Source: Paludibacter sp.
GTDB taxonomy: Bacteria > Bacteroidota > Bacteroidia > Bacteroidales > Paludibacteraceae
Assembly: GCA_009781075.1 (NCBI GenBank)
Contig: WQYU01000011.1
Location: forward strand, 1-33,109
Direction: 5' to 3'
DNA: 33,109 nucleotides
A program made the position numbers and the translations under genes. The notes under the pieces are model-generated. The model saw only the letters and a program-made list of their open reading frames with translations, was not told the origin of the DNA and did no database searches. The stretch's first letter is position 1; each line of letters opens with the position of its first letter. Positions 16,787 to 24,133 of this stretch are shown piece after piece.

Positions 16787-17632
16787 TTATTTCTCATTTA
16801 TTCTAAATCGAATAGGAATTGTAAAATAAGAGCGAACAGCATTGCCCTTGCCATCGCGTCCCGGTACCCATTTCTGTTGTGCCATCAATTTAATTACACG
16901 TAATGCCTCTTTGTTGCAAGCATCATCAAAGCCACGTAGAAGAGTAATCCCGGAAACGCTACCATCTCTTTCCACAACAAACTGTATGTTTGCCGTTCCT
17001 TGAATTCCCAAGTCGCGAGGAATCGCAGGATAGCATAAATTTTTCCCTACAAAAGAGTAAAGTTCGCTTAATCCGCCTGGATATTCAGGTGCGTGGGCTG
17101 GGACAATTTCAATTTTGTCATCAACTTTTGTAACAGGACGTTCAAAAATAGGCGTTTCAACTATATCAGGATGTACAAATCCACCTTCCTCACCCACATT
17201 GTCAGATATTCCTACCGCTGTATTCGACCCTACAATGTCATCTTGGGTTCTCAGTATATTTTCATCTGTAATTTCGCCAGTGCTTACCATTACAGGAACA
17301 GTAAAGACGATTGTTGCAACTGTCGGGGATGGCGGCGGTGGCACATCAAGCTGGATATTGTTTCTCGGTTTTTCCGGCTTGTCTGGAATTTCTACGAGAA
17401 CAATCGTTCCGTCTCCAGAATGCCATTGAGGAATAGTTGCTCTTACCTTGGCAATTGCAGCAGGCACAGCAACAGCCAATATTGCAAAAGCCGTTACGAT
17501 AATCAACGCCAAAATATGGCGATTGGAGGACGTTCTACGCATTTGATATGCGCCATAATTTTTGTTTTTGTTGTCAAAAACATAATCGCACCATTGTTGC
17601 GAGGTTAATTTGATTTCTTTTGAAAGTAACAT
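16787..17632 (-). CDS. tonB: Energy transducer TonB
   Basis: A 281-residue inner-membrane protein that carries proton-motive energy to outer-membrane receptors. The N-terminal cytoplasmic segment LTSQQWCDYVF and NKNYGAYQMRR is the Bacteroidota TonB signature. One membrane helix spans about 39-61. A Pro-rich periplasmic stretch with PPPPSP follows, and a C-terminal TonB domain from about residue 190 carries YPGGLSELYSFVGKNLCYP, VVERDGSVSGI and the closing KWVPGRDGKGNAVRSYFTIP. ExbB and ExbD are not adjacent. It is divergently transcribed from a plug-less TonB-receptor-like barrel, with about 300 A/T-rich bases between. A perfect hairpin lies after its stop. Confidence 0.92.
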   Translation of the reverse strand: MLLSKEIKLTSQQWCDYVFDNKNKNYGAYQMRRTSSNRHILALIIVTAFAILAVAVPAAIAKVRATIPQWHSGDGTIVLVEIPDKPEKPRNNIQLDVPPPPSPTVATIVFTVPVMVSTGEITDENILRTQDDIVGSNTAVGISDNVGEEGGFVHPDIVETPIFERPVTKVDDKIEIVPAHAPEYPGGLSELYSFVGKNLCYPAIPRDLGIQGTANIQFVVERDGSVSGITLLRGFDDACNKEALRVIKLMAQQKWVPGRDGKGNAVRSYFTIPIRFRINEK

Positions 17633-17931
17633 AATTGTAAAAATTATTTATTAAACAATATTTCTATTTATTTTACAATTATTAAACGTATTAATATCTA
17701 TATTATTATATTTACAAATGTTAAAAATTAAAATTATTTTATAAATATATTATAAATGCCTAAAATTCAATTCAATAAATGATTTAAAAAATATAATCCT
17801 TTTTAAATCATTGACATAATTGTTAATACGATTTTTTCCTTTTGATTTTTGATATAATTTTTCGTTAATTATACAGAATTTATAATTAACATAAATTTTT
17901 TCTCTATTTTTGCAAAAAATAATTTGAAATT
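17633..17931. promoter_or_regulatory. Divergent promoter region between tonB and the barrel gene
   Basis: This A/T-rich stretch of about 300 bases contains no gene. TATTTTTG at 17905-17912 is a -7 box for the plus-strand barrel gene, 20 bases before its ATG. No exact TAnnTTTG box was found for tonB on the minus strand. Confidence 0.45.
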
Positions 17932-19698
17932 ATGAAATTGAAAATTTTCGCAATAATTATTGTATTTCTTTGTATTCCAATCCTTTGTGTGGCACAAAGT
18001 AAAAATGATTCCATTATTAAAAAGTCGGTAACGGTAGAGCGTGATTTTGTTCCGGAAATTCAGCCGGCAGGCAAAATTGATTCCCCGCCGACAGTTGTGG
18101 AACCGCAAAAAGCAGTACTCGATGCGGTTTATTCCGATTTTACTTCACCGCTGTCGCTCGGTGGAAATATTCATCCGCTTTCGGCAGCGACTTTGCTTTA
18201 TTCGTACCGCGTGAGCGACCGCCCGGGTTTTGCACGACTTGCGGTAGGTTATTATCCAAATTCGGTCGCCGATTTTGCATATCCACTCATCGACCGCTCA
18301 GATATGAGGTTAGATGCGGTGGTGAAGCAACGCGGTACATACAACGACAAATATTCGATGATTACAACTGCACAATTGAATTTTGATAAATATTATGATA
18401 ATTTAACGCTTTTTGGCGGTTTTGATGCCGGTTATCAAGGAATTAAATATTATGGAATGAATTTTAATCGGGCAGCAGAAGAACTCTACTTTTCGCGCTT
18501 GATAAAAGATGATGAAAATGTAACTTACACTGCTTTAGATTTTCCTTCTAATAATGTGAAAATTAATGACTTAGACCAAGCAACTCAATTTGCACATTTT
18601 TTTAGAATAGGAGCAAATTTGGGGGTTCACTCGGCACAAAACGCTGAAAACTGGCGCTATCTTGCACGGCTAAAATATGGTCTGTTTCGCAATACAGCGG
18701 GAGTTACAGAACATTTTTTAAATACTTCAGGGCAGATAAGTTTCATTTTTAATGAAAACAGAATTGGAGTAGATGCCGAACTTTATAATGTTTTTTACAA
18801 TTCCAATGAAAAAATTGATTTTTCAAAAAATTCTGCTGTACTTGCCTTGTCTCCATATTTTGAATTTAATCAATTAGAGGATTTTAACATTCGACTTGGT
18901 ATTTTGGCTGTAATTCCTTTTGCCGGCGGAAGCGGCTTTAAAATTGCCCCTGATGTGCGTTTGGAATGGAATGCAATTCCTAAAAATTTAAAAATTTATG
19001 CGGGTTTGACAGGGAAATATAAAACAAATTCGATGAGTGATATTTTCTATGAAAATCCATATCTTGCCCCCGAAGTACGCGTCAAAGATACTTTTACCCC
19101 AATGGATTTTTATGCAGGACTGCTGGTAAAACCAATTTCAGGGCTTTTATTTGATGTTTTTGCCGACTACAGCATTATTAATAATGATTATTTTTTTGTA
19201 AATAAATCGTACTTGTATTCACAGGGAAATGTTTATCAGTTCACTGAATCAGACCGCACAATTTTTTCCAATCGATTTTGCGCTGTTTACGACCGCAGCA
19301 ATTTACTAACTATTGGAGGAAGGGCATCTTACACATTAAAAGATATTTTTAACATTGATTTTTCAGGAAAACATTTTTCCGGTCCGCTAAAAAATGAACA
19401 ATTCCCATGGCAACGACCGACTTGGGATTTTACGCTGAATGCTTCGTATAAAGTTGTAAAAGATGTAAATATTTCATTAACAGGCTATTATCAAAACGGA
19501 ATAATGGCAAAACTCGGCTCTGTTGCCGTGCCGATGAAAAATCGCCTCGACCTGAATTTAGGAGTGGCATACACATATTCGCAATGGCTGACGCTGTTTT
19601 TGACGGGAAATAATTTATTAAACAGCAAATACGATATTTATTACGGATATCAAGTTCAGGGAATTAACGTAATGATTGGTACAGTGATGTCGTTTTAA
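17932..19698 (+). CDS. Plug-less TonB-dependent-receptor-like outer membrane barrel
   Basis: A 588-residue exported protein. The signal peptide ends near CVA-QS at residue 21 and has no valid lipobox. A short periplasmic segment, VTVERDFVPEIQPAGKI, follows and then many amphipathic strands. The last strands include WLTLFLTGNNLLNSKYDIYY and end VMIGTVMSF, which is the terminus of TonB-dependent receptors with C-terminal Phe. There is no plug domain or TonB box, and the length is well under that of a full receptor. Similar plug-less barrels occur widely in Bacteroidota, but their cargo is unknown. It is divergent from tonB. An 11-codon frame downstream is cut off by the short mobile element at 19745. 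Confidence 0.72.
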   Translation: MKLKIFAIIIVFLCIPILCVAQSKNDSIIKKSVTVERDFVPEIQPAGKIDSPPTVVEPQKAVLDAVYSDFTSPLSLGGNIHPLSAATLLYSYRVSDRPGFARLAVGYYPNSVADFAYPLIDRSDMRLDAVVKQRGTYNDKYSMITTAQLNFDKYYDNLTLFGGFDAGYQGIKYYGMNFNRAAEELYFSRLIKDDENVTYTALDFPSNNVKINDLDQATQFAHFFRIGANLGVHSAQNAENWRYLARLKYGLFRNTAGVTEHFLNTSGQISFIFNENRIGVDAELYNVFYNSNEKIDFSKNSAVLALSPYFEFNQLEDFNIRLGILAVIPFAGGSGFKIAPDVRLEWNAIPKNLKIYAGLTGKYKTNSMSDIFYENPYLAPEVRVKDTFTPMDFYAGLLVKPISGLLFDVFADYSIINNDYFFVNKSYLYSQGNVYQFTESDRTIFSNRFCAVYDRSNLLTIGGRASYTLKDIFNIDFSGKHFSGPLKNEQFPWQRPTWDFTLNASYKVVKDVNISLTGYYQNGIMAKLGSVAVPMKNRLDLNLGVAYTYSQWLTLFLTGNNLLNSKYDIYYGYQVQGINVMIGTVMSF

Positions 19699-19744
19699 AG
19701 AAAGAAATTAAATTATGAAAAACACTATGCAGTTTTCTTTATTA

Positions 19745-19959
19745 ACCTGAGTTTTGGATAAGCGATAGCCAGTTAGGGCTTGCATATCAATAGAATACAA
19801 TTCCAAACGACAAATCTTGTTCGTTAGGACATTCACAATGAAAGCCCTACAGGCTAAATATGGTCGGAAACATTATATTTTCTATTGATATTTATCGCCT
19901 ACGGCGAATATAAAATTGAATATCAAGATGTTATAAAATTGCTTATCCAAAACTCAGCT
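19745..19959. mobile_element. MITE sharing the terminal repeat of the IS982-family element
   Basis: A 215-base non-coding element. Its ends ACCTGAGTTTTGGATAAGC and GCTTATCCAAAACTCAGCT form a 17-base perfect inverted repeat (19747-19763 with 19941-19957). They match the outer end of the IS at 347-364. The flanking direct repeat TATTA, part of TTATTAA on both sides (19739-19745 and 19959-19965), is a plausible target duplication. The interior has no usable reading frame. It contains further inverted repeats, including TATCAATAGAA (19785-19795) with its complement at 19880-19890, and a small CGCC-TA-GGCG hairpin near 19896-19906. It would be moved by an IS982 transposase supplied in trans. Confidence 0.75.
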
Positions 19960-20112
19960 TATTAAATAATTTACAAAAAATATTTACACAAATAAATGTC
20001 ATAAAGTATTAATATTCAATAAAATACAAATACATTATGTGTAACTTTCAATTACGATTTATATAAAAAAATATTTTTCATTGGACGTATTAGGAAATAT
20101 TGAAATTTAATG

Positions 20113-20120
20113 TAAATTTG
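20113..20120 (+). promoter_or_regulatory. Predicted -7 box for the 82-residue gene
   Basis: TAAATTTG fits TAnnTTTG and lies 20 bases before the ATG at 20140. There is no clear TTG at -33. Confidence 0.4.
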
Positions 20121-20139
20121 CAGAAAAATAGTTTTGATT

Positions 20140-20388
20140 ATGGAACGAGCATCCGGATATACATTAGAACGCACAAAGAAAGGCAAGCCGACTTTTGTGC
20201 GCATTGATTTGCGTAAAAATGCTTTTCTCATTCCCATTTTGGAAAATAATGGTTTTGAAATAGGAGAGCCAATAAAATGGACGGATAAAATGCTTAAAAG
20301 TTTTGAACAAGCAGAAAATGGGGAATGGGAAGTTGGCGATATAAATAATTTTTGGGGAAATGAAGGCGATAGAGAAAAAAACGGCTGA
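20140..20388 (+). CDS. Small unrecognised protein with antitoxin-like character
   Basis: An 82-residue soluble protein from the ATG at 20140. A TTG two codons upstream is also open, but the -7 box spacing fits the ATG. The protein begins with a strand-like stretch, TLERTKKGKPTFVRIDLRK, followed by a helix. A distinctive C-terminal half has EPIKWTDKMLKSFEQAENG, GEWEVGDINNFW and a charged tail. This charged, small, single-domain build resembles antitoxins of type II toxin-antitoxin pairs, but no DNA-binding motif is evident. No toxin gene follows. The next ~360 bases hold no supported frame. The function is unknown and the antitoxin idea is inference. Confidence 0.6.
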   Translation: MERASGYTLERTKKGKPTFVRIDLRKNAFLIPILENNGFEIGEPIKWTDKMLKSFEQAENGEWEVGDINNFWGNEGDREKNG

Positions 20389-20746
20389 AAAGGACAGGCT
20401 TTTAATTTTAAAATCTTATCCCAAAATAATAAAAAGCAAAAATATTAAACATAAATCATTGTAAATGACATAAAAAACACAGTGCTAACGAGCACATTAT
20501 AAGACATATTGGAAAAACATTTTTAGTTTATCTTTCTTACCAAGAAATGTGGCAATTTTAAAAGTATAGAGAAAGTAGTAAGTTAAAATGTCTATGCTGT
20601 GCGTGGACTTTTACTTAATATTCTGTTCTATACAGGTAGCCACAAAATAGACCTTTGGCAAGCGGGATACTTTAAAAAGTTTCACGTTTTTTTCGTTATA
20701 ATTCAGGGATAATCAATATTTTATTAATTCATAAATTTTAAAAATT
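20389..20746. other. Intergenic region with no supported feature
   Basis: Every frame is interrupted by stops and no family resemblance was seen in short pieces on either strand. A toxin partner for the small gene upstream was looked for here and not found. No exact TAnnTTTG box before the next gene was identified. Confidence 0.4.
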
Positions 20747-21265
20747 ATGCAGAAATTTAATTTTAATTCAGCAGCGAATGCAAATTGCAGCGCAATGAAG
20801 GCAGAGACCATTCAAAAAAACGCGGTCAGTCCGAAAAACCTGAGGAGTAGGGGAAATTTTTTAATGTTCGGTAAAATGAAAAACATTTTGTTAATACTGT
20901 TAACCGTAGCAGGATTATTTACCACAACAAATTCCGTTTCGGCACAAACGAGAACAAAGATTGCAGACGGAGTTTATCTTGTCAGTTATGGGAACAATTT
21001 TGGCATTGAGGACGACAACGCTCAAAGGAGTTGGAATCTTGGTGTAACAGCAGAAAAGAAAAGCACCGGCGAAGTGGTATATACCATTGCCTGCAAATGT
21101 TACTCAAGAGTAGTATTGCAGGCGTCTCTTGAAACAGGTATTATTGCAATTCTTACAAGTTCGGGGGTCGGAGCGTTAGGTACAGGCATTGTCAGCGCTA
21201 TTGCTGCCAAAGCATACGGCGATGTGTGTGATTATTATGCAAAGAAAAATGGATGGCAACAATAA
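20747..21265 (+). CDS. Small secreted protein of unknown function
   Basis: The longest frame is 172 residues. A clear signal peptide, starting KMKNILLILLTVAGLF and ending NSVSAQ, begins at internal Met 44 (20876). The true start may therefore be there or at Met 40 (20864), giving about 130 residues. The ATG at 20747 is preceded by an A/T-rich stretch that also looks like a Bacteroidota start. The mature part has YLVSYGNNFGIEDDNAQRSW, a CKCY cysteine pair, and a Gly/Ala-rich hydrophobic segment, SSGVGALGTGIVSAIAA, that could enter a membrane. It ends CDYYAKKNGWQQ. No family was recognised. If the upstream start is used, the 43-residue extension is Asn/Ala/Lys-rich. Confidence 0.58.
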   Translation: MQKFNFNSAANANCSAMKAETIQKNAVSPKNLRSRGNFLMFGKMKNILLILLTVAGLFTTTNSVSAQTRTKIADGVYLVSYGNNFGIEDDNAQRSWNLGVTAEKKSTGEVVYTIACKCYSRVVLQASLETGIIAILTSSGVGALGTGIVSAIAAKAYGDVCDYYAKKNGWQQ

Positions 21266-21328
21266 AAGGAGGAAAATAAAATGAAGAAAGTTTTAGTTTT
21301 TGTGGTTAAAATTTCATGGCAAAGATAG
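21266..21328 (+). other. Shine-Dalgarno-led 15-codon reading frame
   Basis: AAGGAGG at 21266-21272 stands eight bases before the ATG at 21281. The frame MKKVLVFVVKISWQR ends with TAG at 21326-21328. It starts one base after the stop of the secreted-protein gene. Strong Shine-Dalgarno sites are rare in Bacteroidota. The peptide looks like the start of a signal peptide cut short, so this may be a gene whose body has been lost, or a leader peptide. Confidence 0.35.
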
Positions 21329-21389
21329 TAAATAAATTTTATTCTAAAAAAAATATTTTCAAAAAAAGAATTAACCACGTTTTAAAAAA

Positions 21390-21420
21390 TTGTAGATTTT
21401 CAAAATTTGATTTACCTTTG
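21390..21420 (+). promoter_or_regulatory. Bacteroidota-type promoter of argS
   Basis: TTG (21390-21392), a 20-base spacer and TACCTTTG (21413-21420) give a full consensus match. Transcription should start near 21427, leaving a leader of about 100 bases before the argS ATG. No ribosome binding site or recognisable attenuator was seen in the leader. Confidence 0.65.
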
Positions 21421-21528
21421 CAAAATCATTAAATTTTTGTAGGGATAATTGAGTTTGGAAATGGGTTACTCAGATTATTTAAGCAAAAGTAAACTACTTG
21501 CGAAAGTTGAATAAAAAAAATTAAGGAA

Positions 21529-23322
21529 ATGAATATCAACGAAAAAATTTCTTCGGCTGTTGTTAGTGCAGTCAAAACGCTTTATAATCAAAATATTACA
21601 ACTGATAAAGTTCAAATTCAGAAAACAAAACGCGATATTGAAGGCGACCTCACAGTGATGATTTTCCCTTTTGTTAAAATTTCTAAAAAATCACCCGAAC
21701 AAACTTGTGAAGATATTGGAAATTTTTTAAAAGGAAATACCGATTTTATTGAGAATTTTAATATTGTTAATGTTTTTTTAAATCTTATTATTAAAAAATC
21801 ATATTATATTGATTTACTTAATATTATAAATGCAGATACGGATTTTGGAACAGTAAAAGCAAATGAAAATTCTCCATTAATGATGATAGAATATTCTTCG
21901 CCAAATACAAATAAACCGCTGCATTTAGGACATATCCGCAATAATTTACTTGGCTATAGTATTGCCGAAATTCAAAAGGCAAACGGCTGGAAAGTGCTGA
22001 AAACCAATATAGTAAATGACAGGGGAATACATATTTGTAAGTCGATGCTCGCTTGGCAACTTTTTGGCAACGGCGAAACTCCGCAAAGTTCCGACGAAAA
22101 AGGCGACCATTTGGTAGGAAAATATTATGTGATTTTTGACCAAAAATATAAAGAACAAATTAATGATTTGATTTCCAAAGGATTAACAGAAGAAGAGGCA
22201 AAAAAAACGGCGCCGCTAATTTTGCAGGCGCAGGAAATGCTTGTGAAATGGGAAGATAATAATAAGGAAATCAGAGAGTTATGGCAAAAAATGAACTCTT
22301 GGGTCTATGAAGGTTTTGAGCAAACATACAAAAAACTCGGCGTAGATTTTGATAAAATTTATTACGAATCTGATACTTATCTTACCGGAAAACAAGAAGT
22401 TGAGCGTGGTTTAGAGCAGGAAATTTTTTATAAAAAAGACGATAATTCCATTTGGGCAGACCTCACTGCTGACGGACTTGACGAAAAACTGCTTTTGCGC
22501 TCCGATGGCACTTCGGTTTATATGACGCAGGACATCGGCACGGCGAAAATTCGCTATAACGATTTTCCAATAAAAAAAATGGTATATGTGGTTGGAAATG
22601 AGCAGAATTACCATTTTCAGGTTTTGGCTATTTTGCTTGATAAATTGGGTTTTGAATGGGGGAAGGACTTGGTGCATTTTTCATACGGAATGGTTGAATT
22701 GCCCGAAGGCAAAATGAAATCGCGCGAGGGGACAGTTGTCGATGCGGACGATTTGATTGACGAAATGATTGACACTGCACGTCAGACAGCGCTTGAACTT
22801 GGCAAAATTGACGGACTTTCCTCAACAGAAATCGACCGGATTGCACAAATGGTGGGCTTGAGTGCGCTCAAATATTTTATTCTAAAAGTTGACCCGCGTA
22901 AAAATATGACTTTTAACCCCAAAGAAAGCATAGATTTTAATGGAAATACGGGTCCGTTTATTCAATATACGCACGCAAGGATTAAGTCCGTTTTGCGTAA
23001 AGCAAAAGAGCAAAATATTGATTTCCAGAACAATATTAATCCTCTGCTTGAAATTAATGACAAAGAAAAATATCTGATTCAACTTGTTTGGGATTTCCCA
23101 AATATTGTAAAAGAAGCAGGTCAAACATTTTCACCGGCGCTCATTGCCAACTATATTTACGATTTGGCAAAAGAATTTAATCAATTTTATCACGATTTCA
23201 GTATTTTAAATGAGAAAGATGATTATTTAAAAACTTTTCGTCTTGTTTTATCTCAAAATGTTGCAAAAGTTATAAAACAAGGAATGGGATTATTAGGAAT
23301 TGAAGTGCCTGAAAGGATGTAA
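21529..23322 (+). CDS. argS: Arginyl-tRNA synthetase
   Basis: A 597-residue class I aminoacyl-tRNA synthetase that charges tRNA-Arg in the cytoplasm. Order seen: an N-terminal additional domain of ArgRS type, then SSPNTNKPLHLGHIRNNLLG with the HIGH-type signature H132-L-G-H135, and a KMSKS-type loop GKMKSREGTVV at about 394-404. The C-terminal anticodon-binding domain starts near FIQYTHARIKSVLRKA. The length is normal for bacteria. It has its own promoter at 21390-21420 and a 100-base leader. No co-transcribed neighbour is obvious, as the ferredoxin gene downstream has a separate promoter. Confidence 0.95.
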   Translation: MNINEKISSAVVSAVKTLYNQNITTDKVQIQKTKRDIEGDLTVMIFPFVKISKKSPEQTCEDIGNFLKGNTDFIENFNIVNVFLNLIIKKSYYIDLLNIINADTDFGTVKANENSPLMMIEYSSPNTNKPLHLGHIRNNLLGYSIAEIQKANGWKVLKTNIVNDRGIHICKSMLAWQLFGNGETPQSSDEKGDHLVGKYYVIFDQKYKEQINDLISKGLTEEEAKKTAPLILQAQEMLVKWEDNNKEIRELWQKMNSWVYEGFEQTYKKLGVDFDKIYYESDTYLTGKQEVERGLEQEIFYKKDDNSIWADLTADGLDEKLLLRSDGTSVYMTQDIGTAKIRYNDFPIKKMVYVVGNEQNYHFQVLAILLDKLGFEWGKDLVHFSYGMVELPEGKMKSREGTVVDADDLIDEMIDTARQTALELGKIDGLSSTEIDRIAQMVGLSALKYFILKVDPRKNMTFNPKESIDFNGNTGPFIQYTHARIKSVLRKAKEQNIDFQNNINPLLEINDKEKYLIQLVWDFPNIVKEAGQTFSPALIANYIYDLAKEFNQFYHDFSILNEKDDYLKTFRLVLSQNVAKVIKQGMGLLGIEVPERM

Positions 23323-23456
23323 GGACAGAGCAGTGTAACTCATCAAAGTAGATTCAAACGCCTGCTCCATAAATTTTATAAAACTGCTGTAATCTGTCTC
23401 GTCCTAAAAAAGTTGACACTTTTTTTGTTAATATGTGGCACATATTTTGATAGTAT

Positions 23457-23486
23457 TTGCACTTAGAAAAAAATTGTGTAATTTTG
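23457..23486 (+). promoter_or_regulatory. Bacteroidota-type promoter of the ferredoxin gene
   Basis: TTG (23457-23459), a 19-base spacer and TAATTTTG (23479-23486) match the -33 and -7 consensus. Transcription would start near 23493, about 41 bases before the ferredoxin ATG at 23534. Confidence 0.6.
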
Positions 23487-23533
23487 CACTTTTTAATTTC
23501 AGTACTAATTTAATAAAATTTAAATTTTAAAAA

Positions 23534-23704
23534 ATGGCTTACGTAATTACAGAAGAATGTATTGCCTGTGGTTCTTGCATAAGCGAGTGTCCGGTAGAGG
23601 CGATTTCAGAAGGTGACATTTACGTTATTGACCCCGATTTGTGTACAGATTGTGGTTCTTGTGCTGATGTTTGTCCTTCCGAAGCAATACACCCAGATAA
23701 ATGA
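23534..23704 (+). CDS. 2[4Fe-4S] ferredoxin, clostridial type
   Basis: A 56-residue protein, MAYVITEECIACGSC through to AIHPDK. Eight cysteines bind two clusters: C9, C12, C15 and C19 in CIACGSCISEC, and C37, C40, C43 and C47 in CTDCGSCADVC. In each cluster the fourth cysteine is followed by Pro, and the two halves are near repeats, as in Clostridium ferredoxin. This is a low-potential one-electron carrier in the cytoplasm. Likely partners would be pyruvate:ferredoxin oxidoreductase or Rnf, neither of which is in this window. A good promoter lies upstream and a hairpin terminator downstream, so it is probably a monocistronic unit. Confidence 0.94.
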   Translation: MAYVITEECIACGSCISECPVEAISEGDIYVIDPDLCTDCGSCADVCPSEAIHPDK

Positions 23705-23757
23705 AAGGTGGATTGCACATAAAAGAGATTATATGTAGAAAGTATAATCATAAAACG

Positions 23758-23792
23758 CAGAATTTGCTTTTATAAGTAAGTTCTGTTTTTTT
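23758..23792 (+). terminator. Rho-independent terminator of the ferredoxin gene
   Basis: CAGAATTTGCTT (23758-23769) pairs with AAGTAAGTTCTG (23774-23785), with two G-U wobbles and a TTAT loop, and is followed by seven T. It lies 53 bases after the stop codon. Confidence 0.72.
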
Positions 23793-23822
23793 ATTTACAA
23801 ATGTTTTTCCCAAAAACAATTA

Positions 23823-24053
23823 TTGGCTATTTTTTTGCATTATTTTTTCACATGCAAATCCATTTGTGGAAATTACCTTCAGGGCTTGCGCAATTTTTTT
23901 TACCGATTTGTTCAAACAAGCTCATACTCCAACAGTTTGGGAGGTATTAACGATACGAAAACCTACGGTTCGAACTACAAAATGCTTTTTAGCCTTTCAA
24001 TGCAATACAAATTCAATCAGGGAGACGAAGGTACAAATGACTTGCACAAATAA
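23823..24053 (+). pseudogene. C-terminal remnant of an outer-membrane beta-barrel protein
   Basis: The open frame has an unnatural Cys/Phe-rich beginning. From about 23900 it turns into protein-like sequence: RFVQTSSYSNSLGGINDTKT, then GSNYKMLFSLSMQYKF, then a short polar tail. The penultimate block has the alternating pattern and terminal aromatic-x-Phe of a last barrel strand. The rest of the barrel is not upstream in this or another frame, where the ferredoxin terminator and non-coding DNA lie. It is therefore probably a leftover of a deleted gene rather than an expressed protein. Confidence 0.42.
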
Positions 24054-24133
24054 ATATTTCATTTCAAAATGACTTTTTTATACTTTCTATGATTAATGCT
24101 TAATAGTAATAATAATTATGGCCAACTTCTTAT

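Noticed and set aside
23960..23975. GGTTCGAAC-like tRNA T-arm motif.
   Set aside because: No acceptor stem or anticodon arm could be built around it, and it lies in the coding remnant of a barrel protein.
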